DNA of 64,000 nucleotides. Origin: Rhizophagus irregularis. Taxonomy: Eukaryota > Glomeromycota > Glomeromycetes > Glomerales > Glomeraceae. Numbering within the stretch: position 1 is the stretch's first letter; each line of letters starts with the position of its first letter. A program made the translations under genes and the position numbers. The notes below the pieces were generated by a model that did not search any database, was not told where the DNA came from, and saw only the letters and a program-made list of their open reading frames with translations. Of this stretch, positions 1-11,872 are shown piece by piece. The stretch covers positions 744,001 through 808,000 of the forward strand of contig NC_089440.1 in assembly GCF_026210795.1 (NCBI RefSeq). Direction: 5' to 3'.

Positions 1-547
1 CAGCATTTATGTTTTCAAGGTACTCTGTAGTAATATTTGTTGTTATTGATGTATAAAACAAGTTATCACTTTTTTGATATATCACCGTGAGCACAGCTGA
101 GTAACAAGTAGGACATATTATCTCACAAGAATGCCAAAATGTAAACTTACAACAGTAACGATTATAACAACTTGAGCAACGGGCATCACAACGTGCTGAA
201 CAACAATAATATCCGTCATTACATTCCCCCCTTATATTATTTATAGGACAAACATTTGCTAGCGAACTATTTGTTGCTACTGCTTTGGCACATGTTTGAG
301 GTGGTATTGAATTCCATTCGTACATTAGAACTGAACATATAGGATCTATTAGCGCATTTGCTGTTCCGCAATAACTACATTCCTTATAGCAACAATACTT
401 TGATAATATTGTTTTATCATCGATCGTACAATTTGTTGAAATATATCCAGCTCTTTTTATTTCAGGGTATCCTAGACCGAAAAATATACCAAAGAACAAA
501 CATAAAGCTTGAAGCAATATGATGTAAAAATTTTGAGATTTAAACAT
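1..547 (-). CDS. Cys-rich multi-spanning membrane protein, 5' part (runs off the window)
   Basis: An open frame of 182 codons starts at the ATG at 547 and continues past base 1. I do not recognise a named family. It is a paralog of the complete genes at 18346 and 21270. It shares the N-terminal hydrophobic segment with motif FFGLGYPEIKRAGYIST, the CTIDDKT-SKYCCYKECSYC block, the NSSLANVCPIN block and the CPTCYSAVLT block. The Cys-rich stretch after CNDGYYCC is short and differs in sequence from both relatives. By analogy the missing C-terminus should hold about five membrane segments. NSS and NIT sequons suggest a lumenal or extracellular Cys-rich region (inference). A TATA-like TATATAAAG (minus strand) lies about 45 bp upstream, directly against a MITE (595-770). 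Confidence 0.8.
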   Translation of the reverse strand, partial: MFKSQNFYIILLQALCLFFGIFFGLGYPEIKRAGYISTNCTIDDKTILSKYCCYKECSYCGTANALIDPICSVLMYEWNSIPPQTCAKAVATNSSLANVCPINNIRGECNDGYYCCSARCDARCSSCYNRYCCKFTFWHSCEIICPTCYSAVLTVIYQKSDNLFYTSITTNITTEYLENINA

Positions 548-594
548 GATTTAACTAAAAAATATTGAATATTAGAGTAACTGGTTTCTTTATA

Positions 595-770
595 TACTGT
601 AAAGTCCCGAATATGAGTAACCTTTTTTTATTATAGGGGTGCTTATATTTGGGAAAATTATATATTTGGTATATTGTAGTATTGGCCAAAATTATCATAG
701 TGTTGGTCAAGAGTGCTTACTTACGGGTAATATAAATTCTGGGGATGCTTATATTCGGGACTTTACGGTA
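595..770. mobile_element. MITE with 21-bp TIRs and TA target duplication
   Basis: The left end (597 onward) reads CTGTAAAGTCCCGAATATGAG. The reverse complement of the right end (768 backward) reads CCGTAAAGTCCCGAATATAAG, with two mismatches. Both ends are flanked by TA (595-596 and 769-770), as expected of Tc1/mariner-type elements. The body is 172 bp without a coding frame. An internal stretch near 636-655 resembles the inner part of the right end. The element abuts the TATA box of the minus-strand gene starting at 547. Confidence 0.75.
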
Positions 771-3573
771 TTAAAAATGAGTTATAAATGATAGGAATGA
801 TCAGCAATGCATCATAAATATTCAAACGCTATATACAGTACGCATATTCTTTAATAATAGTGTTTAATAACGATCGATAGTTTATATATTTCCATCAGCT
901 TCGATGCCTAACATGACTAACTAACCACATTCGCACTTACGTATACTAGTTCCCAAATTAAAAGTATACTTTTCATTTTTAAATGATTTTCTCATAATTC
1001 CATAATGAAAATTGATATTATTGTGTTTCACTATTCCTTTTTTCTGCACTCTAATGTTTTTACTTTATTAACCAATATTCTTTTTAATCAAAGCAGTAAT
1101 AGTAGTAATCCATGATCAATCTATTCGAATTTAAAAGATCTTTATGCGTTAAATTTATGGTTCCATAATTCTTGAGTCATACAGTATATTGATAAAATTT
1201 AATAAGAGTTCAATAAAAAATTTGTTGTTTACGCGTTAACTCCTTATAATTTATTATTATATTCTAATATTAATAATAAAACTTTTTTTTTCCAAGACAT
1301 TCATAATTTGTGAGGGATATTTCTTAATTACATGATCATCAACTACTGTTGGACGTTTCTTTTACATATATAAATACGCTCTTCTACACCCGTTTCCTTT
1401 AATTTCTCTCAAAAGGCCATGAGGTCCGCCAATAATGTATATCAATTGTATGAAAGGTTCTGATGAATGACACGCTCGTGACACCTTTCTTAATCGTATT
1501 CTTTCCATCTTGATTTCTTTTCTTGACTGCCGTTCTAAGGGATCTAGATTCTTCTTTTTTGTTAGCTTTAGGGGGTACTACAAAATTATTAGAATTCATG
1601 TTTCATGATTGTGAATGGATCTCTAAGCATAGTTAATTTCAATATTAAACTTATTACGTTGGAAAAGCACGTCCAATATGGACGTTTTAACATTCTTAAT
1701 GCTACAGAATCCAACCCATGACATCTAATCTATTTTTCAGGGTCGGAAAGTGTATAAGCTATATGGTACCATTCGTTTAATAAAAGGTCCATCACAAATC
1801 TTCCTATAGTTTCCTGTGATCAAGAGCCTAGGAGTACAGACTGAACGTATGGTATCTAAATCGTAAGTTTGTTTGTATTTGTTGACCAAAAGAGCATTAG
1901 TTCTAAGAATAAATCCCAGCAATTATATCTGTAATTAAACCAATAAATAGGGTTATTCCTACCTTTGTAAAGCATAGTGACCCAATCATTAACATGACAC
2001 CAAATTTTTAATATTAATATCAATGACAACTTATCACTTGCTTAGAAATATTGAAATAAATTTACATTGCTTCTTTTTATGCAATTCTATCTTATTTAAT
2101 GAATTAAATATTTTCATCCTCTCAACATTTTTAATATTTAAGTTCCATTTGTGTTTTTTTTTATTACTTTTCACTATTTTGAAAGAAAAGACTTGACGAA
2201 CTTTAATCTGAAATTTCTTCAAATTATTTTCTTATATATATATATATATATTAGATTATTTTTTTTATCTCAATAGTGATATTAAATAATGTTTAAAAGA
2301 TTACATTTGTGTCTTTAGATAGACGGTATTACACCTCAGGGTCGCTTTTCCGTAAAATTGTCAAAATGACGTTAGAGTCTTGTAATAATATATTATGAAT
2401 TTCGTCATGGCGTTATTTAGTCAACTCATGAATATGATCAATAAAAAATGGACTTTCCGTGAAAAAACTTTATAAAAAATAATAAAAATTACACAAGATA
2501 AGTATCAAATGACTCAGTAACATTCTATTAAAGAAATTAATTTAAAGGAATATACTGTATAGTTTCTTAATTAAAGGAATATCATGATCACACAAATCAT
2601 CGCACAAAAATATTTATGACTTATACAAAGTAAAATTTTTATATATGTCATCTGATTTTAATAAAATTATATAAATATATGTATTTCTCCTATTTTTTTA
2701 AAAAAAATTTTTTTCATTGATTTATTAAGGATGACAGTAAAGGCACTTGGGCAGTGTTTGTTTTTTTCACTGTGCGGCATGCCGCGCTGCGAACAGTTGC
2801 TCACAATTGCGAAACAATTGTCACGTAGTGCGCACAATTGCCAACAGTGCGAGCAGTTTGTCGCACAGTCACATGGTTCAAATTTATTTTTTTATCACGT
2901 TTAGTACTTTTTTATGATTGGACGCAAATGTTTCACAGGGGAGTATACCTGTTTGGTGGTGTCATAAATCATCAGTTGGACAATAACAGTAACTAGGACT
3001 ACTCCCAGAGGCTTTTTTTTTATGAAGTATTGGTTACCATACTTATATGCAGTTCATAGTAGTTGTCAAATCATGAATTAATAAAGAATCATTGAAATAG
3101 AAATTAATATGAATTTAACTACTACTAGAAGCTGTAGTTCATCCCCTGGACTCTGCGTCATTTGATCTAAATAAATTGAGTTACGTATTACCTTATAAAA
3201 ATATTATAACGTTATTTTTTTTATTGTCAGGTGATTTGTCGATCAATATAAAAAATATCTTAACTTGTTATATAATAATTTCCCAATTGATTGGTAAATT
3301 ATTTAAAATTAATTTTGCATATTACTAACGGTAAAAAAAAATCCCAAGATGATATTTCTCCTATTAACACTAAATATATTTCAAAGATGTAAAACTTGTA
3401 TTGCTTTTGTCGACGATACTTTTGGCCTCTCACATGTACTACAGTAGTATTTCCAAATTACACGTGATCGTACTAAATTTTGTATGACACGCAATGCATA
3501 TAAATATTATGTCATTTGATAAATCATTTGCGCCAACTTTAACCAAAAAGAAATTTTTTTTGTTATAATAAAA
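771..3573. other. Intergenic AT-rich stretch
   Basis: No gene is supported here. It contains a (TA)n run near 2237-2251 and an unusually GC-rich, CAATTG-containing patch at about 2775-2871, described separately. Short open frames on the minus strand (1399-1599, 1737-1922, 2034-2222) show no recognisable protein character. Confidence 0.6.
2775..2871. repeat. GC-rich patch of CAATTG and TGCG/CGCA motifs
   Basis: In strongly AT-rich surroundings this patch carries three CAATTG palindromes (2804-2809, 2815-2820, 2835-2840), a GCATGC palindrome near 2778-2783, and repeated GCGA, TGCG and ACAGT words that look like a degenerate short-period repeat. Its function is unknown. Confidence 0.4.
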
Positions 3574-5016
3574 ATGCTTAAATTAAATAATGACATTCTT
3601 TATTTGATATTCAATGAATTACAAGATGATAAAAAAGCCCTTTATTCTTACCTTACAGTTAATAAAACTTGGTGTGAAACAATCGTTCCAATTCTATGGA
3701 GAAATCCTTGGAATTGGAAACGTCTGAAAGGAAGGAAATTATTATTGAATGTAATCATTTCACATTTATCAGATGAGTCAAGAAATAATTTAAAGATTCA
3801 AGAAATTGACTTCTTGATAAATCATTATCAAAAACCTTTATTCAATTATATTAGATTTTGTAGGTATTTAAATTTAAGTAGTTTAAATAGAATTATCAGT
3901 AGTACTATTGATAATAATATTGACAAATCAACATTTTGGAAAGAAATACTTAATCTTTTTATTAACGAAAATACGAGATTAACTCACCTTTATGTACCTT
4001 ATCAATTTGATCATCAAATACATCTTATTTCTGGAGCCAAGCTCTGCTTTTCAGAACTTGAATTTCTCAGCTGCTGTACTTGCAATGGTGATGGGGTCTT
4101 GATTGGATTAGCAGAAATATGCAACTCAGTTAAAGAATTAGAGCTTGTTATCGGAAACGATAATAATAATCATGAAATTACTAAATTAATTAAGACCACA
4201 AAAAGATTATTTGGTATTCGTTTTCTAGCAAACGGTAATTCAATGAATGATGAATCATTTTGTAAAATTCTTGAAGAATCATTAATTATACATGCAAATT
4301 CCATACGATATTTTAAGATGACTAAACAACCCGCCACAAAAATTATTTCGTCTTTTGTAAATTTAAATAGATTAGAATTGAATGCTATTGGCCTTAAAAA
4401 TGTGACAACCTGTTTAGATAATTTATCTCTACCATTCTTACAAATTTTAAAAGCTAGATGTATTCCGATTAATGTTTTAGCAAGTTTAATTAAAAATACA
4501 AGTGGATATCTTATCGAAATAAAAATTGATTATGCGAGTCATGATGAGATTAATAATAGAAATATTATTCAAGCTATTTATAAAAAATGTCCAAAACTCA
4601 AATACCTTAAATTATTGATTAGAAACAGTAATATTCTAGAATTAGAAAATTTATTAATCAATTGTCAATGTTTAAGTAGATTATATATTATTATCAACAA
4701 TGGAAATTATTTTGAAAGTGATTTACTTAATTGGGATTATTTATTTGAAATTATAACTAAATCATCACCAATTAGTTTATTTGATTTTAAATTTTGTTTT
4801 TATAAGGCACCTAAATTGGAATCTTTAAAATTATTTCTTGATAATTGGAAAAATAGACATTCAATGTCATTAAAAACTATTCATGATAGTTTTTTGGATT
4901 CGGATATGGATTGGAATAATGAACATCAGAATTTAATAGAAAAATATAAAGCTCAAGGGATTATTAGAAATTATACACATGTTAACTTTTGGAAGATTTT
5001 TATTAATTCAAATTAA
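3574..5016 (+). CDS. F-box protein with LRR-like C-terminal region
   Basis: Single-exon gene, 480 residues. Residues 1-45 have the F-box pattern: LNNDILYLIFNELQDDKKAL, then a conserved W, then VPILWRNPW, a form common in Glomeromycotina F-box proteins. F-box proteins normally link substrates to SKP1-CUL1 E3 ligases; that role is inferred. The rest is a string of Leu/Ile-rich segments with spaced Asn, such as LNRLELNAIGLKNVTT and LPFLQILKA, consistent with irregular leucine-rich repeats that would bind a target. The start is supported by homology of the upstream sequence to that of the pseudogene at 42960-44090 and by a TATA-like ATATAAATA near 3498. No intron is needed. Confidence 0.85.
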   Translation: MLKLNNDILYLIFNELQDDKKALYSYLTVNKTWCETIVPILWRNPWNWKRLKGRKLLLNVIISHLSDESRNNLKIQEIDFLINHYQKPLFNYIRFCRYLNLSSLNRIISSTIDNNIDKSTFWKEILNLFINENTRLTHLYVPYQFDHQIHLISGAKLCFSELEFLSCCTCNGDGVLIGLAEICNSVKELELVIGNDNNNHEITKLIKTTKRLFGIRFLANGNSMNDESFCKILEESLIIHANSIRYFKMTKQPATKIISSFVNLNRLELNAIGLKNVTTCLDNLSLPFLQILKARCIPINVLASLIKNTSGYLIEIKIDYASHDEINNRNIIQAIYKKCPKLKYLKLLIRNSNILELENLLINCQCLSRLYIIINNGNYFESDLLNWDYLFEIITKSSPISLFDFKFCFYKAPKLESLKLFLDNWKNRHSMSLKTIHDSFLDSDMDWNNEHQNLIEKYKAQGIIRNYTHVNFWKIFINSN

Positions 5017-6674
5017 ATATTTCAGTTATTTACGAATTATTATTCAATATATTAAATTTTTATAGGATTTGTAAAACTTATGTTTTTATTGTTTATTTTT
5101 ATTAAAATAAAATAGATTTTAAAAAATATAAAACGTATATGATTATAAATATGTTGAATATAATGTATAAATCCCCTAATTTTGAAAAACTTATAATAAG
5201 TTACCGGTACATTAAGCCATAATTATTTACTTAAACTTATATACTTCAAAGCAATATTATGGCTAAAATATTGTTGCAGCACATCGTAGTCAATACCTTT
5301 TCGTTAATTCGTTCGCCTAATTTATCAATTTCTTTATCTACTTACTATGTCTTTTTCTTATATTTAGCTATCCAACTTGGGTTAGATTACAAATAAATTT
5401 TGTTTGTTTATTTAATTATAATAATGCTCATATAATGAGAATTATCTTAAAATATAAAGTAGCCAAACTAACCCTAATATAACGCCGTCTAGAGCGTTAG
5501 TCCGCTGTATAAAAGAGTGAATAATGTATTAGGAAATTATGTAGTTAACCGACTTAATTACTACACAATAAAGAAAACGAGAGATTAATTACTTATTAAA
5601 AGATACTCGATTTATACGATAAGTTAATAATAATATCCGAAGAATTCACTAACCCCATTAATGATCGATTTTATTGGTTCTAATCAGAAACATTCGATAC
5701 CCTATTAAATAAGGCGATCAATATATTGATAACTATATTGATAAAAGATCGTATGTTGTTGTTCTGATATGTTATATCTGAAATATTTTTATTTATCCAT
5801 TCATCTGTAAATGATTATTACTTATTCTACAAATTAATAGAAAACATGTATCTAATTAAAAAGGGTAATGTTCCAGAAAAAAAATATATTACTAAATTTC
5901 GACTTTTCTGCCAACTAATTTGGTCAACAATAAGTGCAATACCCCCGCCGGGCGGAAGTTCTTCTAATTTTACTAGTCATTTTAACTTTTCATCTAATAA
6001 TCTCGGAAAAATAAAACATAGAACGTTAGAATTGTCACATCAAGATGTATTAAATGTTTAATGTCTATATTTTGTTATATATTGACCTTAGAGGCACAAA
6101 ACTCTCACAATATGACTCAACTATATACGATAAAGCTCCATAATTAATGCAATTTAACGTTCTTGAGAGAAAAGTTTGCCGGTTACTTTTCAAAATAGAA
6201 CATTTAAAGCTCACATGATCATGCAAGAATTGCAAAGTTTCTAATATCTTTATAAATCAATATAATATAATTTTATAAAAAAAAATCTAATGAATTTTTT
6301 ATCGTAGCTGTGTTATTTTTGAAGTTGTTAAAGTAGCAGTAGAAAAAAAAATTTTACATACGTACTATATATAAATCAAAAAATTTCAATTGATTTTTTG
6401 ATTAAAAAAAAAATTAAGATACGCAGAATAACCAAACGAATTAATTTAAGTGCCAAATGACGAATCCATTGGTAATGTGTAGATCCTTCTTATTTGGATA
6501 ATGCTAGGCGGAATTACGTAATTCCGGCCATGAAGATAAATAAATGAGTAGTTACCTGCGTTGATCATGACGTTATTGCTGAAGTTAGTTAACTTCAGTT
6601 TTGGGCTTAATACCACCAATCATTCTGATTTCCGTTAATGGAATTTCATTTGCACAATAAAATGCAATCAATTA
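5017..6674. other. Intergenic stretch, no supported gene
   Basis: I see no gene with recognisable character. A 71-codon open frame at 5846-6061 contains a short Pro/Gly/Ser-rich run but has no paralog in the window and no clear promoter, so it is not called. The 3' part leads into the promoter of the BTB-TLDc gene at 6750. Confidence 0.5.
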
Positions 6675-6691
6675 TTTGCGTGACCACATGA
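6675..6691 (+). promoter_or_regulatory. Conserved BTB-TLDc upstream motif
   Basis: TTTGCGTGACCACATGA lies 58 bp before the ATG at 6750. Near-identical copies lie upstream of the BTB-TLDc genes starting at 9211 and, in matching orientation, 17194 and 40379. This is a candidate shared transcription-factor site. Confidence 0.55.
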
Positions 6692-6749
6692 CTAATTTAT
6701 GTAACATAAACTTTCAAACTTTAAACATCTCTTTTTTACCAATAAGAAA

Positions 6750-8268
6750 ATGACTTATGATTATTCTAAAGAACTAATCGATGATTATGAGAAATTACTT
6801 GACATTGACAAAGGACATGACGTGATTATTTACGCCGGTGAAAATGAAAATGCAAAAGAAATTCGTGCACACTCAATTATTTTATGCATTAGATCACAAT
6901 ATTTTCGTGCTGCATTCTCTAATGAATGGGCCGATAAAAAAGATGGAAAATTTATTCTTAAAAAGTCTAATATTTCTTCTCACATATTTGAAATTATTCT
7001 AAGGTAATAAATCAAATAAATAAATTTTTTTCTTTTAATAAAAAAAAAATTATTGGATTGTGATACCGTTGTATTTAATCATTAATCATATTTAAAAATT
7101 ATTTAGGTTCATTTACTGTGGAAAAGTAAATTTGGCAAAATTGGCAAAATTACAAACTCGAGAATTATTGGAACTCTTGATAGCAGTAGATGAACTTAAT
7201 ATTCAAACATTAATTACTTGTATTCAAGAATATTTGATTGATCATCATTATAGGATTTTACACCATAATCCTATTGAAGCTCTTGAAACTGTTTATCAAC
7301 TTGATACTTTCTCAGGTTTATTGGATTTTTTTCTTGAGGCAATATGCGATAGACCAGAAATATTATTCAATACTGATAATTTAATTAGGTTAAGAGCACC
7401 TTTATTGGAATCATTGCTAAAACGGGATGATTTATTATTGGATGAAATAGTTATATGGGATAATTTGATCAGTTGGAGTTTTTCTCAACATCCATCTATT
7501 CAACGAGATATTGATAAATGGAATAAAGAAGAAATCGCAGTTATGAAAAGTACTTTACAAAATTTCATTCCTCTAATTAGATTTTATCAAATATCTTCTG
7601 ATGATTTTCATTTAAAAGTATATCCTTTTAAAGTATTACTACCTGAAGATTTAACTAATAACATACTTGCATCTTATACCGCATCTACTAATAAAGAACT
7701 TAATAACGATATACATCCTCCTAGATCACCAAAATATGATACATTTATAATTAAATCTCAACATTTTGCTATTTTTTCTAGTTGGATCGATAAGAAAAAT
7801 GACTCATATTATAATTTAAGGAATATTCCTTATTATTTCAAATTAATTTATCGTGCCAGTATAGATGGTGCTTCAGCTGAAGTGTTCCATAAAAAATGTG
7901 ACAATAAAGGAGCTACTATAGTTGTAGCAAAAGTTAAGAATTCAAATTATATTTTTGGGGGATATAGTCCACTTGATTGGGATTTAAGTAATAGTTATAA
8001 GAGTACGCTTGATAGTTTTATATTCACATTTACAAATAAGAATGACGTAAAAACAGCGGAAGTGGGTTATAGTAATGGTCAAATTTCCATAGGTTGTTAT
8101 CGAAGTTATGGTCCAATATTTGGTTATTATTTAGTTTATCTTGGCACTAATTGGTGGGTTTATTATGGTTATTCAGGAAATTATCCTAGCATTAAAATTC
8201 AAATTCTATCGTCCTCAGGAAATATTGATATAGATGATTATGAAGTTTTTCAAGTTATAAAGAAATAA
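6750..8268 (+). CDS. BTB-BACK-TLDc domain protein (two exons)
   Basis: Coding sequence is 6750..7003 joined to 7107..8268 (471 residues). The 103-nt intron at 7004-7106 has a GTAATA donor and TTATTTAG acceptor and splits an AGG codon after position two. The BTB domain covers about residues 15-95 (DVIIYAGENENAKEIRAHS, then SQYFRAAFSNEWADKKDGKF) and closes with FIYCGKVNL from exon 2. BACK follows (about 100-220), with IWDNLISWSF and FIPLIRFYQISSDDF. TLDc is C-terminal (about 280-470), with LIYRASIDG, FHKKCDNKGATIVVAKV, VGYSNGQ and DDYEVFQVIKK. BTB-BACK proteins are typically CUL3 adaptors, and TLDc domains are linked to oxidative-stress protection and V-ATPase regulation; the function here is inferred. 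It is closely related to the next gene, in the same orientation, suggesting tandem duplication. Confidence 0.92.
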
Positions 8269-9130
8269 TGAAATATGTTAATAAAGAATAAAAGAAATTT
8301 TATTTATTTTTTATATTTAAATGATATATATAAAGTGTCATCACTTAGTTATCTCTAGTGTTGGTCACCGTAATAGTTGAAAGGTTGTCGATACTATGTC
8401 GATAAAGTTGTAATTTCCGTAATTTTCCGACTCGTTGTAATTGGTTTAATGTCCGAAATGGGTGTAATGACTGTAATGTTAATCGTACAATAGATATATT
8501 AGATAAATTCTAAGTATAAAAGTGAGGTGATTTTCACAATTTTTTTGAAACAATAATAAATAATAAAGATTTTAATTTGACTTCCAATAAAAATTTAATT
8601 TCAGTAGATTGTCGGTAAATTGATAGTGATATGCACATCAGATCGATAGTACTACTTGTGATTTAAAATTAATTACTGATCACGCTAATTTGAAATACAT
8701 ATACTAAGAAAACGGAAACTGTTAAAAATCTGTCACACTATTAAATAGTTTAACGTAAAAATAAATTTATGAATAGGAGATATTTAAATTTTAATATTGG
8801 TTTTTCAGAATCATGCCATTTCTTTAATTTTATGAAATCATCGAATTAGTAGTTTTCTTCAAGAGGGATAGACAAAACCAAATTTTAGTGTAATATTTAA
8901 TTACAATTATATAAATTTAAACTTTCCCTGAAAATGATATTTAGTAATTAAATTTTATTAAATTTTGTACAAATTTTTTAAAAAAAAATCTGATCGTTTT
9001 TTTCGTTTTTGATCGACAAAAATGACTGAAATTGATCGATTTCAGTTATGCTGAAATTATTGAATATATTGATAATTTCGGGATTTCCATTAATAGAATT
9101 TCATTTGCATAATAAATAACGATTAACATA
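8269..9130. other. Spacer between tandem BTB-TLDc genes
   Basis: No gene is seen. The last part, from about 9080, resembles the sequence upstream of 6750 (TTTCATTTGCA-AATAAA, then TTTGCGTGACCACAT), so the promoters were duplicated along with the genes. Confidence 0.5.
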
Positions 9131-9147
9131 TTTGCGTGACCACATAT
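9131..9147 (+). promoter_or_regulatory. Conserved BTB-TLDc upstream motif
   Basis: TTTGCGTGACCACATAT lies 63 bp before the ATG at 9211. It is the second copy of the motif seen at 6675-6691. Confidence 0.55.
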
Positions 9148-9210
9148 ATAGTACAGTGCCTTCAAAACTCTAACTTTATTATTTTTACTATAATAAAGAA
9201 GATAATTAAT

Positions 9211-10710
9211 ATGTCTTTCGAATATTCCCAAGAACTTATTGATGATTATGAAAAATTACTTAAAGTTGATGAAGGGCACGATGTTATTATTTACGCCGGT
9301 GAAGATGAAAATGCAAAAGAAATTCATGCACACTCACTCATTTTATGTATTAGGTCTCAGTATTTTCGTGCTGCATTCTCTAACGAATGGGCCGATAAAA
9401 AAGATGGAAAATTTATTCTTAAAAAACAAAACATTTCTCCTCAAATCTTTGAATTTATTTTAAGGTAAAGAATAAATAAAATTATCGATGTTGTTAAAAT
9501 ACTTTATTATATATTTAAGCATTTTATTTTTTTAAAAAAAATATTTAGATTTATTTATTGTGGAAAGATTGATTTGACGAAATTACAGGACCTAGAATTA
9601 TTAGAACTTTTGATGGCAGTAGACGAACTTAATATTCAAACGTTGATCCCTTGCATTCAAGAATATTTAATTGATTATCAATACGAGTTTTTACAACGGA
9701 ATCCTATTGAAATTCTTGAAACCGTTTATCAAGTTTATCAAATTGATACTTTCTCAGGTTTATGGGAATTTTTACTTGAAATAATTTGTTATAAACCAGA
9801 AATATTATTTAGTTCTGATAATTTAATTAGGTTAAGTGCACCATTATTGGAATTACTTTTAAAACGGAATGATTTATTATTGGATGAAATTGTTATATGG
9901 GATAATTTGGTCAAGTGGAGTTTTGCTCAGCATCCTTCTATTCAACAAGATGTTAATAAATGGAATGAAGAAGAAATCGTAATTATGAAAAATACTTTTC
10001 ATATGTTTATTCCTTTAATTAGATTTTATCTAATATCTTCAGAAGACTTTTATTTAAAGGTATATCCTTATAAAGTATTATTACCTGAAGATTTAATTAA
10101 TAATATACTTGCATTTCATACGGAACAAAATAAGGAATTTAATAATTATGTACAACCATCTAGAAGTCCGAAATATGATACAAATTTAATTAAACCTCAC
10201 TATTTTGCCACTTTTTCTAGTTGGATCGAAAAGAAAGATGGTTCACATTATAATTATTATAATTCAAGAGATATTCCTTATTATTTTTATTTAATATATC
10301 GTGCTAGTAGAGATGGTAATACGGCCGAAGCATTTCATGAAAAATGTGATAGTAAAGGAGCCACTATAGTTGTAGTTAAAATTAAAGATTCGGAACAAAT
10401 TATTGGAGGATATAATCCATTTAGTTGGGATTTATATAATCATTATAAGAGGTCGACCAATAGTTTTATATTCTCATTTAAAGATAGAAGAGACACAAAA
10501 ACTGCAAAAGTAGGTTATAGTAATGGTTTGAGTTCTGTAGGTTGTTATCGAAGTCATGGTCCAATATTTGGTTATTATTTGTATTTTCTTAACAATACAT
10601 GGATAATTAATCACAGTTATTCAAGAAATTATCCCGGTATTAAATTTCCAATGAATGGAAGTATAGATATAGACGATTTTGAAGTTTTTCAAATTATAAA
10701 GAAATCATAA
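9211..10710 (+). CDS. BTB-BACK-TLDc domain protein (two exons)
   Basis: Coding sequence is 9211..9464 joined to 9549..10710 (471 residues). The 84-nt intron at 9465-9548 has GTAAAG and ATTTAG borders and again splits an Arg codon in phase 2. I chose the ATG at 9211 (MSFEYSQELIDDYEKLL) over an in-frame one at 9136 because paralogs start there and the conserved promoter motif lies just upstream. The BTB core is DVIIYAGEDENAKEIHAHS. BACK has IWDNLVKWSFAQHPSIQQDV. TLDc has LIYRASRDGN, KCDSKGATIVVVKIK, VGYSNG and the terminal DDFEVFQIIKKS. Exon lengths equal those of the gene at 6750, its closest neighbour and probable duplicate. Confidence 0.92.
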
Positions 10711-11419
10711 ATTATTTTGATAAATATACTATATTTACTCTGTAAGATTTTATGGTATAGAAATAAATTTCATCCAATGGCTTTATAATTACTTTTATGT
10801 TAAAAATATAAAATTTTTATAACTGGTTCCTTTAACTATGAAAATCTTGACATTCAATTGTGACAAAGTAACTACTAAGTATTGCCATTCCTATAAATAG
10901 ACTACTTATTAGGATCATAAGGTTTACAATTTTTTCAACCATGAATCCATAATTGTTTAATTAAAATCCTTATATAAAAAGTAATAATCTTTAATGTCAA
11001 GTTTAACACATTGGGACCTTGCCCTTCTGATTCTCCCGGACGAATGTAATCCTACTCGCAAATTTTGAAAAAATTATAAAGATAGCTGAAAATATAGCTT
11101 ACCTTCTTATTTCTTTTCTTTTCTTTCTTCCAATTTCTTCCGAAGATCAGGTAATTTGCTTTACTAGCATCAGACATTTACTTCAATTGTCTTTATATTT
11201 CTTTCGTAATACATTATTTCTCATTATAGACGTAGAATTAAATAGTGTTCAATTCATAATTTACAAGTTAAAATATTTAATTTATTTATTCACCACTTTA
11301 ATATGTTTCAATAAAAGTTAATAATCGTCAAAAATTAAAAAGTATATTTTATAACGTCGAAAATCAAAAAAAGAAATTTTAAATAATTCTTCGTAAAAGA
11401 TAATGAAAGTTGTAAGATT
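10711..11419. other. Intergenic stretch, nothing recognised
   Basis: AT-rich; I see no supported gene, RNA or repeat here. Confidence 0.5.
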
Positions 11420-11662
11420 TTAATATTTTATTATATCTATTTTATGAATTACTCGACAATGGGTTAAACGCTCGGCGATAAAGTAACTAACAATAGGGTA
11501 CGCTTTCTCTCCAAGAGTCCTACCAATTGTAGCATTCGTACAACCATAGATAAGTATTGTCTCTGGATCTAAAGATCTGCAACAAGAACTTGTTGCTGTA
11601 ATAGTAAATGGATCTCCAGCTTTAGCTGATTCAGTAAAAGTCACCCATGGGCTGAGGTGATA
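11420..11662 (-). pseudogene. Orphan coding-like segment, probable 3' exon or gene fragment
   Basis: A minus-strand frame is open from after a TGA at 11665-11663 to a TAA at 11420. Its composition is more protein-like than the surroundings: SPWVTFTESAKAGDPFTIT, a CC pair, then LIYGCTNATIGRTLGEKAYP. It has no ATG in frame, though a CACCTCAG sequence just upstream could serve as a 3' splice site. I do not recognise the family. It may be the last exon of a small secreted or cell-wall protein gene whose upstream exon is lost or unseen. Confidence 0.3.
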
Positions 11663-11872
11663 TCAAAATATGCTAGTGTATAAAACTCTCGGGTTGCTCA
11701 GAAACAGGAGGTCGGGTGTCATTTTACAGAGAGTCCTACAACATATTTACTTAATTCAAATGTAGCCAATGAAATAAGTTTTTTTAATTTATCAAATATT
11801 TCGTTGTAATTATCACAAACTTGGGCTTCAAATTTTTATAAGATTTACGTTCATACGGTACGTATTTTACGT

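Noticed and set aside
5846-6061. 71-codon frame with IPPPGGSSSN
   Set aside because: No paralog, promoter or recognisable domain; a chance frame is as likely.
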